From Candidatus Omnitrophota bacterium (GTDB taxonomy: Bacteria > Omnitrophota > Gorgyraeia > Duberdicusellales > 4484-171), in assembly GCA_003154195.1 (NCBI GenBank), contig PMCS01000029.1, forward strand, positions 368,960 to 429,721: a DNA stretch of 60,762 bases, in the 5' to 3' direction. Numbering within the stretch: position 1 is the first letter of the stretch; each line of letters starts with the position of its first letter. Shown piece after piece: positions 17,231 through 24,712 of the stretch. The position numbers and the translations under genes were made by a program. Below the pieces are notes generated by a model. The model was not told the DNA's origin, did not search any database, and worked only from the letters and a program-made list of their open reading frames with translations.

Positions 17231-17614
17231 ATGATGGGCACAAAAAAACGTATTTTAATAGTTGATGATGCTTTGTTCATGCGGAATTTGCTGCGCGATT
17301 CGCTGGTTAGATCGGGTTTTGAGATATGTGGCGAGGCGTCGAACGCTTTAGAAGGCGTAGAGAAGTTTAAAGAACTAAAACCTGATTTGGTTACTTTGGA
17401 TATTGTGATGCCGAAAATGGAAGAAATTGACGGTATCAGCGCGGTGAAAGAAATAATCAACCTTGATCCCGGGGCAAAAGTTATTGTGATTTCTGCTTTA
17501 GCCGAGCGTAAACTCGTGCAGCAGGCTTTGATTTACGGCGCCAAAGATTTTATCGCTAAACCGTTTACCTGCGAAAAATTATTAGGCGTAGTAAGAAAAG
17601 TCCTGGGAGAATAG
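17231..17614 (+). CDS. cheY: CheY-like single-domain response regulator
   Basis: 127 residues; all of it is a receiver domain: acidic pair DD at 12-13, phosphoacceptor Asp57 in TLDIVMPKMEEIDG, Thr/Ser in VISAL, Lys in AKPFT. The MPKMEEIDG insertion is typical of CheY proteins from gliding or twitching and Thermotoga-like systems. Start ATG 17231 or 17234 follows GGGG. It leads the operon with cheC three bases downstream, suggesting CheC dephosphorylates it. A second similar CheY lies at 22067. Confidence 0.93.
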   Translation: MMGTKKRILIVDDALFMRNLLRDSLVRSGFEICGEASNALEGVEKFKELKPDLVTLDIVMPKMEEIDGISAVKEIINLDPGAKVIVISALAERKLVQQALIYGAKDFIAKPFTCEKLLGVVRKVLGE

Positions 17615-17617
17615 GCG

Positions 17618-18229
17618 ATGGGTGACAACGATTTTGGCCTCAGCGATGAAAGGAAAGATGCCTTAAGGGAAATCGGCAATATTTGCGCCGGGAATGCCGC
17701 TACGGCAATCTCTCAGTTAGTTAATAAAAAAATAGAAATCAATGTTCCCGATGTCCTTTTTATTCCCATCGAAGATGTACCTAAAATCGTAGGCGAAGAT
17801 GCTTTGGTCGTGGGGCTGGCGATAAGGATATTGGGTGATTTTCCCAGTTTTATTTTACTGGTTTTTTCTCAAAAGGACGCGTTGGAATTAGCTTCGTTGT
17901 TAACCGGAAAAAAACTTTGCGAATCAATGGTGATAACGGAAATGGAACGTTCCGCGCTTAAGGAACTGGGCATGATTTTAGCCAACGCCTATTTGCAAAC
18001 TTTAGCGGTTTTTGTTAATTGGGGCCTTGTTCCTACCGTTCCCCAGATCATCGAAGACATGGCGGAAGCCCTGATTGATTATATCCTTATCGAGATCAGC
18101 GATGTTTCCCGGTATGCCTTGCTTATAAAATCAGAATTCAGGGAAGTTTCAACCAAAGTAACCGGGCATTTTTTCTTAATCCCCAATCCCGAAGGACTCC
18201 AGGTTATTCTTAAGGCTACGGAGTTTTAA
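17618..18229 (+). CDS. cheC: CheC phosphatase paralogue 1, first active site intact
   Basis: 203 residues with two CheC half-sites. The first, ALREIGNICAGN...NVPDV, keeps Glu-x-x-Asn followed after 22 residues by Pro, the CheY-P phosphatase signature. The second, SALKELGMILAN...TVPQI, has Met in place of the catalytic Asn. The partner CheC at 23996 shows the opposite pattern. CheC proteins remove phosphate from CheY and are stimulated by CheD. Three bases after cheY. Its TAA stop is the first codon of a palindromic element. Confidence 0.88.
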   Translation: MGDNDFGLSDERKDALREIGNICAGNAATAISQLVNKKIEINVPDVLFIPIEDVPKIVGEDALVVGLAIRILGDFPSFILLVFSQKDALELASLLTGKKLCESMVITEMERSALKELGMILANAYLQTLAVFVNWGLVPTVPQIIEDMAEALIDYILIEISDVSRYALLIKSEFREVSTKVTGHFFLIPNPEGLQVILKATEF

Positions 18230-18315
18230 TGAGGCTTAGATTTTCTCCCCGCTAAAGCGGGGCTTCACTTACGTTTCGTAAGCTCGAGGCGCAGAAAAAA
18301 TCTGTGGATTAATTA
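18227..18315 (+). repeat. palindromic element filling the cheC-cheA gap
   Basis: TAATGAGGCTTAGATTTTCT (starting with the cheC stop) pairs with AGAAAAAATCTGTGG, ending ATTAATTA at 18315, three bases before the cheA ATG. A CCCCGCTAAAGCGGGG hairpin and TTACGTTTCGTAA lie inside. The entire intergenic gap is one structure. Confidence 0.8.
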
Positions 18316-18318
18316 CCT

Positions 18319-20241
18319 ATGGATAAAAGCTATCGTGATTTATTTTTTGGTGAAGCGCAGGAATACTTACGGGAGATAAATCGAGCTTTAGTCAAGCTGG
18401 AGAAGGAACCCGCTGATTTAGAATCGATGAATATTATTTTCCGCCTTACTCATACGCTTAAAGGTATGGCGGCAACCATGGGTTATAAAGAACTTGCCGA
18501 ATTCGCCCACCAGTTAGAAAACGCTTTTGATAAATTTCGCTCCGGCAAAATCGATTTTAACCTCGAAGTAATGGATGTAATTTTCGAAAGCATAGATGCT
18601 TTCGCGGCTTTGGTCGATGATTTCCGGGAGAACCGGCCGTTTTCCATCGATACCGCGCTTTATGTAAGCAAGATAGAAAAGATTATTGCCCGGGAAAATA
18701 AAGGAAAAGTTATCGAAGTAAAGAAAATTGAAGAAGATATTAAAATCGATATAGGTCTTATCGATAAGTTTAAAGAAGAAGGCTGCGAGGTATTGCGTGT
18801 AGCTGTTGTCCTGGCCAAAGATTGTTTTATGAAAGGGGTGAGGGCATTCTTAGTGCTGGAACGGTCGCGGAAAATGGGGACGGTGGTAAAAAGTTTTCCC
18901 GGCGAAGCAGAATTAAAAGAGGAAGAGTTTGACTATTCTTTTGAATTTATTCTGGCTACCCGCGAGAGCCGCGAAGCTGTCCAGAAGGAGCTTTTTAAAA
19001 TAATCGAAATAGAAAAAGTGGATATTTCTATTTTCGATTTAACCGGCCTGGATAAATTTGAAAAAAAAGTTAAGACCAATGTACCATACTTAAAAAAGAT
19101 TCAAAGTATGCGTATTCCGGTAGAAAGACTGGATAAAATCATGAATTTAATGGGTGAACTGGCCATCGCAAAGAGCAGGCTCGTGCAGACGATGCAGGCC
19201 AAGGATTACGTCGCCTTGGAAGAGACCGGTTATATTTTTGAAAGGCTTGTGCCGGGCTTGCAGGACGAACTTTTAAAACTCAGGTTGCTGCCTATTTCTT
19301 ATATATTAGATAATTTTCCCCGCGTGGTGAGAGATTTGTCGAGAAGCGAAGGCAAGGAGATCGATTTAAAAATAATCGGCAGCGAAATAGAACTTGACCG
19401 GGTAATTCTTGACGATATCGGTGATCCGCTTATCCATATTATTAGGAATTCCGTAGACCATGGGATAGAGCTGCCTGACGAGAGGATAAAAAGCGGAAAG
19501 CCGCGCCACGGGAAAATATCGATAAAAGTTTCCCGCGAAAAAGGACATATTATCCTGGAAATAGCCGATGATGGTAAGGGTATAGATTTTGATAAAGTGG
19601 TCAAAAGGGCGTTGAGCAAAAATTTAATAAAATTAGAAGAAACGATTAATATAGATTCCGCAAAAATTTTTGATATTCTGGCTGCCCCCGGTTTTTCCAC
19701 AAAAGAAGAAGTAACAGAACTATCAGGCCGGGGCGTAGGCCTTGATGTGGTTAAGAATACTATAGAATCTTTGGGCGGGAGGGTAGAGCTGGAAAGTGAA
19801 TTGGGCAAAGGCACCAAATTTGTTTTAACGCTGCCTCTTACGCTTGCCATTATTAAGGCGATGCTGGTTTCCGTGGGGGAGCAGATCTACGCGATTCCCC
19901 TGATGAATATAAGAGAAACGGTAAAAATCAACAAAAATGATATCAAATTAGTCAAAGATTTGGAAGTTATACGTATACGCGATGAAGTTATACCCGTGAT
20001 ACGCCTGAGCAAAGAGTTGAATATAAAATCTTTTAAAGATGCAAGCGCGGCGATTTCCGTGGTGATCGTTGAGGGAAGGATCAAGAATATAGGTTTTGTC
20101 GTCGACAATGTCCTGAGCGAACAGGATATTGTAGTCAAGCCTTTAAGCTCGTTTATAAAAAAGGTTAAAGGGATCACCGGCGCGACGATTTTAGGCGACG
20201 GCGGCGTGGCTCTGATTCTCGATGTCGCCAGCATAAGATAA
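18319..20241 (+). CDS. cheA: chemotaxis histidine kinase CheA
   Basis: 640 residues with the standard order. P1 HPt domain carries His45 in RLTHTLKGMAATMG. A divergent P2 CheY-docking region covers about 145-245. The P3 dimerisation helices start at RIPVERLDKIMNLMGELAIAK. The P4 kinase has an N-box HIIRNSVDHGIELP and G-boxes DDGKGID and GRGVGLDVVK. P5 is CheW-like, from TLPLTLAIIKAML. It autophosphorylates and passes phosphate to CheY and CheB. No start-proximal ribosome binding site is visible; the palindrome upstream ends three bases before ATG. Confidence 0.96.
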   Translation: MDKSYRDLFFGEAQEYLREINRALVKLEKEPADLESMNIIFRLTHTLKGMAATMGYKELAEFAHQLENAFDKFRSGKIDFNLEVMDVIFESIDAFAALVDDFRENRPFSIDTALYVSKIEKIIARENKGKVIEVKKIEEDIKIDIGLIDKFKEEGCEVLRVAVVLAKDCFMKGVRAFLVLERSRKMGTVVKSFPGEAELKEEEFDYSFEFILATRESREAVQKELFKIIEIEKVDISIFDLTGLDKFEKKVKTNVPYLKKIQSMRIPVERLDKIMNLMGELAIAKSRLVQTMQAKDYVALEETGYIFERLVPGLQDELLKLRLLPISYILDNFPRVVRDLSRSEGKEIDLKIIGSEIELDRVILDDIGDPLIHIIRNSVDHGIELPDERIKSGKPRHGKISIKVSREKGHIILEIADDGKGIDFDKVVKRALSKNLIKLEETINIDSAKIFDILAAPGFSTKEEVTELSGRGVGLDVVKNTIESLGGRVELESELGKGTKFVLTLPLTLAIIKAMLVSVGEQIYAIPLMNIRETVKINKNDIKLVKDLEVIRIRDEVIPVIRLSKELNIKSFKDASAAISVVIVEGRIKNIGFVVDNVLSEQDIVVKPLSSFIKKVKGITGATILGDGGVALILDVASIR

Positions 20242-20600
20242 TGAGACTTCGCCGAATCCAAGCGCGAAGCGCGCCGGACGAGGCGGTAGTCGAATTACCC
20301 CGAAGCGTTAGCGAGGGGTAATGAGCTTGAGGTTTGACCGAACTCAAGCGCGAAGCGCGCGATGCGAGAGGGCGTAGCCGGATTTCCCGCCTATTCTTTG
20401 GCGTCCCGCCCCCTTAATATTGCTCATTGAGGCGGGATTCCGCAGAAGACAATTTGTCTGCATGCGGAAGGATCCCGCTTCCTTAGATATAATTATCCAG
20501 GGAGGCGGTGAACCCCTGAAGCGAAGAGGTCTGAGGCTTCGCCGAATAACAAAACTTGTCCGATACTTCGGGCTTAGTTTCATTACCCCTAAGGGGGTAA
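20239..20600 (+). repeat. array of palindromic elements after cheA
   Basis: It begins with a complete 59-bp element at 20239-20297 (TAATGAGACT...AGTCGAATTA), whose TAA is the cheA stop. Tandem CCCGAAGCGTTAGCGAGGGG, GCGCGAAGCGCGC and GGCGGGATCC-type units follow, then a 39-bp sibling in reverse orientation at 20547-20585. Open frames through this stretch are not genes. Confidence 0.8.
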
Positions 20601-20609
20601 ATATTTTTG

Positions 20610-20638
20610 TTGACGTAAGGAGAGATAAAAATTATAGT
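20610..20638 (+). promoter_or_regulatory. sigma70-type promoter of comFB
   Basis: TTGACG (20610-20615), exactly 17 bases, TATAGT (20633-20638). AGGAGG follows before the ATG at 20663. It lies just after the repeat array, so comFB and the genes downstream can be transcribed independently of cheA. Confidence 0.75.
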
Positions 20639-20662
20639 ATAGAGATAGCAAGGAGGAAGACG

Positions 20663-20926
20663 ATGAGCATGCATAATTATATGGAAGATATAGTAGGGGA
20701 AACGTTGGATATTTTGCTTTCGGAAAGAGACGATTTATGTAAATGCGACAAATGTAAATTGGATATTGCCGCCATGGCCTTAAATAAACTTTCGCCGAAA
20801 TATGTTGTTACTTCTAAGGGCAGGGTATATACTAAGCTTAATGAATTAGAGTTTCAGCATCGAGCCGATATATTAAAAGAGGTTACTAAAGCAATTGAAT
20901 TTGTCAGGGTAAACCTTAAGCATTAA
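20663..20926 (+). CDS. ComFB-family protein
   Basis: 87 residues from ATG 20663, chosen by the AGGAGG site and promoter; longer in-frame starts lie in repeats. It contains MHNYMEDIVGETLDILL, a C-x-C-x-x-C at 26/28/31 (LCKCDKC), LDIAAMALNKLSPKYVVT and KEVTKAIEFV, the whole ComFB domain. The family is named after a Bacillus competence locus; cyanobacterial members bind c-di-AMP or c-di-GMP and affect pilus functions. Here it is followed after eight bases by cheR and closely resembles the N-terminal domain of the ComFB-CheR fusion at 15658. Confidence 0.85.
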   Translation: MSMHNYMEDIVGETLDILLSERDDLCKCDKCKLDIAAMALNKLSPKYVVTSKGRVYTKLNELEFQHRADILKEVTKAIEFVRVNLKH

Positions 20927-20934
20927 TCCGAAAG

Positions 20935-21771
20935 ATGACAAAACTGGATACTCGGCGCCCAATGCCGGAGGATGAGGTAGATTTATTTCTGGCTTTTGCG
21001 CAAAACGAATACCGGTTAGATTTAAGTTTTTATCGTAAAACATTCCTGGGGCGACGGATTAACGTCCGGATGGATGCGGTAGAAGTAAATAATTTGACGG
21101 AGTATCTTAACTTATTAAAAAAAGATACCCAAGAGTGGAAGAAGTTTCTGGATAATTTAAGCATAAATGTTTCGGAGTTTTTCAGGGATCCGGAAGTTTT
21201 TTCTTACTTCAAAGATAATTGTTTACCGGGCATTTTCAAAAATAAAGAGGAAACGGGTTTTAAGCGTATACACTGCTGGTCGTGCGGCTGTTCTTGCGGC
21301 GAGGAAACTTATTCTTTGGCGATAATGTTCCGGGAATATTCAGGAAGAAAGAATAGAGATTTTTTTATAAAGGTATCAGGCACGGACGTCGACCAGGATG
21401 CTTTGACTAAAGCCAAAGAAGCAAAGTACCGGCAGCAATCCCTGGGAAAAGTCACCCCGGTGATACTCGAAAAATATTTCGATAATTTAGGTAACGATAT
21501 TTATCAGGTGAAAAAGGAAATCAGGGAGAGCGTTGATTTTAAAACGCACAATTTACTTACCGATAATTTGATACCGAACGTAGATATAATTTTTTTCAGG
21601 AATGTCCGGATATACTTTAACGAAAATAAGGCAGGAAAAATACTCTTAAAGATTTATGAGTCGTTGAGAAAAAACGGATATCTGGTATTGGGAAAAGTCG
21701 AGACCCTGGGTTCTTTAAAAAATCTTTTCGAGCCGGTAAGCATCAATAATAAAATATTCAGAAAAATTTAA
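20935..21771 (+). CDS. cheR: chemotaxis methyltransferase CheR, second copy
   Basis: 278 residues, standard length. N-lobe FYRKTFLGRRINVRM, then NVSEFFRDPEVF, SAM-binding WSCGCSCGEETYSLAI, and FFRNVRIYFNE, where most CheR have CRNVxIYF. It lacks the ComFB domain of the first CheR but sits directly behind a free ComFB, so one ComFB plus CheR unit exists fused and one unfused. The stop TAA is the first codon of a palindromic element. Confidence 0.92.
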   Translation: MTKLDTRRPMPEDEVDLFLAFAQNEYRLDLSFYRKTFLGRRINVRMDAVEVNNLTEYLNLLKKDTQEWKKFLDNLSINVSEFFRDPEVFSYFKDNCLPGIFKNKEETGFKRIHCWSCGCSCGEETYSLAIMFREYSGRKNRDFFIKVSGTDVDQDALTKAKEAKYRQQSLGKVTPVILEKYFDNLGNDIYQVKKEIRESVDFKTHNLLTDNLIPNVDIIFFRNVRIYFNENKAGKILLKIYESLRKNGYLVLGKVETLGSLKNLFEPVSINNKIFRKI

Positions 21772-22030
21772 TGAGCACATTGTTTTTTCGAGTGTACTCA
21801 CGAAGAAAAAACAATAGTGCGAATTACCCCCGAAGGGGGTAATTAAGTCAGGCTTGGATTTTCTCCCCGTTTAAAGCGGGGAAAAACAATAGTGCGAATC
21901 AATCAAACTAAGTCTTGCCGAATGCGGCAGGCCAAGTTTTATTGCCTGAGCGACGAGGCGAAGGGTGATGAGCTTGAGATTTCGCGCGGCAGGCAGGTTG
22001 AATCCAGGAATAATAATTGGGATTGGGTTG
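21769..22030 (+). repeat. stop-codon element variant with GCAC/GTGC stem, plus satellites
   Basis: TAATGAGCAC (21769) and GTGCGAATTA (ending 21826) enclose ATTGTTTTTTCG/CGAAGAAAAAACAAT. The stem sequence differs from other copies but still pairs. Partial copies of the same modules follow (AAAACAATAGTGCGAA near 21885; a 39-bp-like unit near 21900-21944). There is no gene in this gap; AGAAGGAGG before 22067 is the ribosome binding site of cheY. Confidence 0.75.
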
Positions 22031-22066
22031 AGTTGCTCGGAAACTAAGACAGAAGGAGGTTGAAAC

Positions 22067-22444
22067 ATGGCGGCAAGAATTTTAATCGTAGATGATGCTT
22101 TGTTCATGCGCAGGATGCTGGCGGATATTTTGAAGAAGGAAGGCTTCGAAGTTTGCGGCGAAGCCGAGAATGGAAAAGAAGCAGTAGACAAGTACAAGGA
22201 GTTAAAGCCGGAATTGGTGACGATGGATATTGTAATGCCTAAGATGGAAGAGATCGACGGCGTAGCGGCAGTTAAAGAAATAATCAAGATAGACCCCCAG
22301 GCTAAAATCATCATGGTATCCGCGATGGGCCAGCACGCGCTGGTAGTTGAAGCCATCCAGGCCGGCGCCAAGGATTTTATCGTAAAGCCGTTTCAGCCTT
22401 CAAGGGTAATCGAAGCGATACGCAGAATATTAGGAGAAGGATAA
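22067..22444 (+). CDS. cheY: CheY-like response regulator, second copy
   Basis: 125 residues, receiver only: DD at 9-10, Asp54 in TMDIVMPKMEEIDG, VSAMG, VKPFQ. Very similar to the CheY at 17231, so the two probably arose by duplication and compete for CheA, with different outputs or one acting as a phosphate sink. The strong AAGGAGG site predicts high expression. It heads the cheY-cheD-cheB-cheC group. Confidence 0.94.
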   Translation: MAARILIVDDALFMRRMLADILKKEGFEVCGEAENGKEAVDKYKELKPELVTMDIVMPKMEEIDGVAAVKEIIKIDPQAKIIMVSAMGQHALVVEAIQAGAKDFIVKPFQPSRVIEAIRRILGEG

Positions 22445-22463
22445 TATAAAGGCGCTATTATTT

Positions 22464-22958
22464 ATGGAAGTTAGCGGTGAAATCATTGAGGTAGGTATCG
22501 CTGATTTTAAGATTGCGTCCAGCCCCGGCAGCTTGGTAACGCGGGGATTAGGCTCTTGCTTGGGTATTGCCATCTATGAGCCTTATAAGAAAATAGGCGC
22601 TTTGGCTCACCCCATGTTGTCTTGTCAGGAACATTCTAAGATCAGAAACAACCCCGCCAAATTTGTGGATTCATCCATAAGGACAATCATCGAAGAATTT
22701 AAACAAAGAGATTGTTCGGTTGTTAATCTCGTCGCGAAGATTTTCGGCGGAGCGCACGTATTCAATTTCCTTTCTAATGACAGCGTTTTTAATATCGGAG
22801 CCAGAAATATAGAAATGGCGCGTGAGGTGTTTGCTTCTTATAAGTTGAAAATTTTAGCCGAAGATGTCGGCAGTAATTACGGACGGACGATAACTTTTAA
22901 TCTGGAAACGGGCAGAGTCTTTGTAAAAACTATGTTTTACGGCGAGCGCGAAGTCTAA
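22464..22958 (+). CDS. cheD: CheD receptor glutamine deamidase
   Basis: 164 residues with the catalytic Cys32 in GLGSCLGIAIYE, His49 in GALAHPML and the family's KIFGGAHVF and NIGARNIE motifs. CheD deamidates receptor glutamines and also binds and stimulates CheC; both possible CheC partners are encoded in this locus. One base separates it from cheB. Its ribosome binding site (AAAGGCG) is weak. Confidence 0.93.
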   Translation: MEVSGEIIEVGIADFKIASSPGSLVTRGLGSCLGIAIYEPYKKIGALAHPMLSCQEHSKIRNNPAKFVDSSIRTIIEEFKQRDCSVVNLVAKIFGGAHVFNFLSNDSVFNIGARNIEMAREVFASYKLKILAEDVGSNYGRTITFNLETGRVFVKTMFYGEREV

Positions 22959-22959
22959 T

Positions 22960-24003
22960 ATGGCGAAAATAAAAGTTTTTATCGTAGAAGATTCTATATT
23001 GATGCAAAAAATAATCGTTGATATTTTGTCCGGTGATCCGGATATCGCGATTGTGGGAACGGCCAAATTCGGCAAGGACGCTCTGGAGAATATTCCCAAA
23101 CTGAAGCCGGATATTGTTACGCTTGACCTTAACTTACCCGATATCGATGGGTTGCAGGTTTTGAGGAAATTAATGGTGGTTTTTCCGGTGAGAGTAATCA
23201 TGTTTTCCGCGTATACGCAAAAGGGGGCGGAAATAACGATGAAAGCGTTGGAGTTGGGCGCTTTAGATTTTATCCCTAAGCCTTCCGGCGAAACTTCTTT
23301 GAACCTTTATAATTTTAAGGATGAAATCATTTCCAAGATAAAAATGGCGGCGACGATAGATTTAAGCAAGCGCGTTTTTCCAAAAGAAACATTGCTGTCG
23401 AGTAAAGAAACAGCGATAAAAAATATAATAATTATCGGCGCATCTACCGGCGGCCCCAAGGCGATCATTGATTTAATGACTGGTATGCCTAAAGATATAA
23501 ATGGGGCTATTTTAATCGTGCAGCATATGCCCAGCGGCTTCACCCGTAGTTTCGCCGAAAGGATATCATGGCACGCGGGTATTAAAACGAAAGAAGCCGA
23601 AGACGGCGATCAACTCATCAACGGCGCCGCTTATATCGCGCCCAGCGGGTATCATATGGTTTTAGAGAAGTCCGCCCATGTTAAAAAAGGGTATTTGCTC
23701 CGGCTTGATGAAACGCCTCTGGTGAATTATGTGAGGCCGGCGGTAGACGTTACCTTGTTTTCGGCAGCGGAAACGTTTGAGGGCGGCGTAATGCTGGGGG
23801 TTATTTTAACCGGGATGGGTAAAGATGGTTTAGAGGGGGTAAAGAAAATAAAAGATAAAGGAGGTAAAGTAATCGCTCAGGATGAGGCAAGTTGTATTGT
23901 TTATGGTATGCCCCGGGCCATCGTAAGCGAAGGTTTGGCAGACGATGTGTTGCCTTTGAATAAAATTGCCAAAAAAATAGTAGAATATATAAATTATGGA
24001 TAA
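22960..24003 (+). CDS. cheB: CheB methylesterase/response regulator
   Basis: 347 residues. Receiver domain with Asp56 (TLDLNLPDIDGL) and Lys in PKPSG, a linker, then the esterase domain with serine in IIGASTGGPKAI, histidine in VQHMPSGFTRSFAERI and aspartate in LTGMGKDGLEG. It removes methyl groups from receptors, opposing CheR. It overlaps the next cheC gene by eight bases. Confidence 0.96.
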   Translation: MAKIKVFIVEDSILMQKIIVDILSGDPDIAIVGTAKFGKDALENIPKLKPDIVTLDLNLPDIDGLQVLRKLMVVFPVRVIMFSAYTQKGAEITMKALELGALDFIPKPSGETSLNLYNFKDEIISKIKMAATIDLSKRVFPKETLLSSKETAIKNIIIIGASTGGPKAIIDLMTGMPKDINGAILIVQHMPSGFTRSFAERISWHAGIKTKEAEDGDQLINGAAYIAPSGYHMVLEKSAHVKKGYLLRLDETPLVNYVRPAVDVTLFSAAETFEGGVMLGVILTGMGKDGLEGVKKIKDKGGKVIAQDEASCIVYGMPRAIVSEGLADDVLPLNKIAKKIVEYINYG

Positions 24004-24616
24004 AGGTAAAAGGCTGTCTTTGACCAGTCTGGATTTGTTAAAAGAAATAGGAACAATCGGCGCGGGCCGGGCCGCTACGGCTTTGGCGGAACTCTTGAAT
24101 TGTAAGGTAGAAATTTCTTTACCGGAGACAAAAATCGTGCCCTTAGAATCGCTGGACAGGATTCTGGGTAATCCCGAAGACATATTTTTCGTTCTCGATA
24201 TAGGCTTGGAAGGCGATATTGGAGGAAGAACATTTTTTCTTCTTCCGCCCAACGAAGCAAAAATTCTGGGCAGCACTTTATTAGGTAAAAATCCCCAGGA
24301 GATAGATACGGATGACCTTCTTTTTCAATCATCTTTAAAAGAAATGGTTAATATCGTGACCGGCGCTTATATGAATGCCCTCAGCGATATGACGGGATTG
24401 ACCATTATGTACAGCGTGCCTTCTTTAGCGATCGATATGATCGGCGCCCTCCTTGATTTCTTTTTTATTCAAATCGCGCAATATAGCGATGAGGCTATTT
24501 TTATCAAAACGGAGTTGAAAGTTAAAAATATCAATTTTGCCGGGTTTTTCTTACTGTTTTTCGATCTGGAGTCCCTGCGTAAATTATTTTCAACCTTAGG
24601 ATATAAAGAGGCTTAG
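23996..24616 (+). CDS. cheC: CheC phosphatase paralogue 2, second active site intact
   Basis: 206 residues. The first half-site, LLKEIGTIGAGRAAT...SLPET, has Thr where the catalytic Asn should be. The second, SSLKEMVNIVTGAYM...SVPSL, retains Glu-x-x-Asn and Pro after 22 residues. This is the mirror image of the CheC at 17618. Both keep the overall CheC length and fold. Overlap with cheB suggests translational coupling. Confidence 0.88.
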   Translation: MDKGKRLSLTSLDLLKEIGTIGAGRAATALAELLNCKVEISLPETKIVPLESLDRILGNPEDIFFVLDIGLEGDIGGRTFFLLPPNEAKILGSTLLGKNPQEIDTDDLLFQSSLKEMVNIVTGAYMNALSDMTGLTIMYSVPSLAIDMIGALLDFFFIQIAQYSDEAIFIKTELKVKNINFAGFFLLFFDLESLRKLFSTLGYKEA

Positions 24617-24621
24617 ACAAA

Positions 24622-24700
24622 ACCCAAAAATGCGTTTGAACGAGGCAAGGAAGGGGATAAATAAGTTGCTCTTTGCTCTGGGCAAACGCATTTTTTGGTT
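24622..24700 (+). repeat. AACCCAAAAATGCG inverted-repeat element
   Basis: AACCCAAAAATGCGTTTG pairs with CAAACGCATTTTTTGGTT across 45 bases. It belongs with the AACC-N2-AAAAATGC end family seen at 9344, 28168 and 28404. It could also act as a terminator after cheC. Confidence 0.7.
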
Positions 24701-24712
24701 AGGGATAATTTT

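Noticed and set aside
20239-20600. CRISPR-like array of repeats
   Set aside because: Units differ in sequence and are palindromes without regular spacers; no cas genes are present.
20420-20662. N-terminal extension of the ComFB frame
   Set aside because: It is read through repeat DNA. The promoter at 20610 and AGGAGG place the start at 20663.
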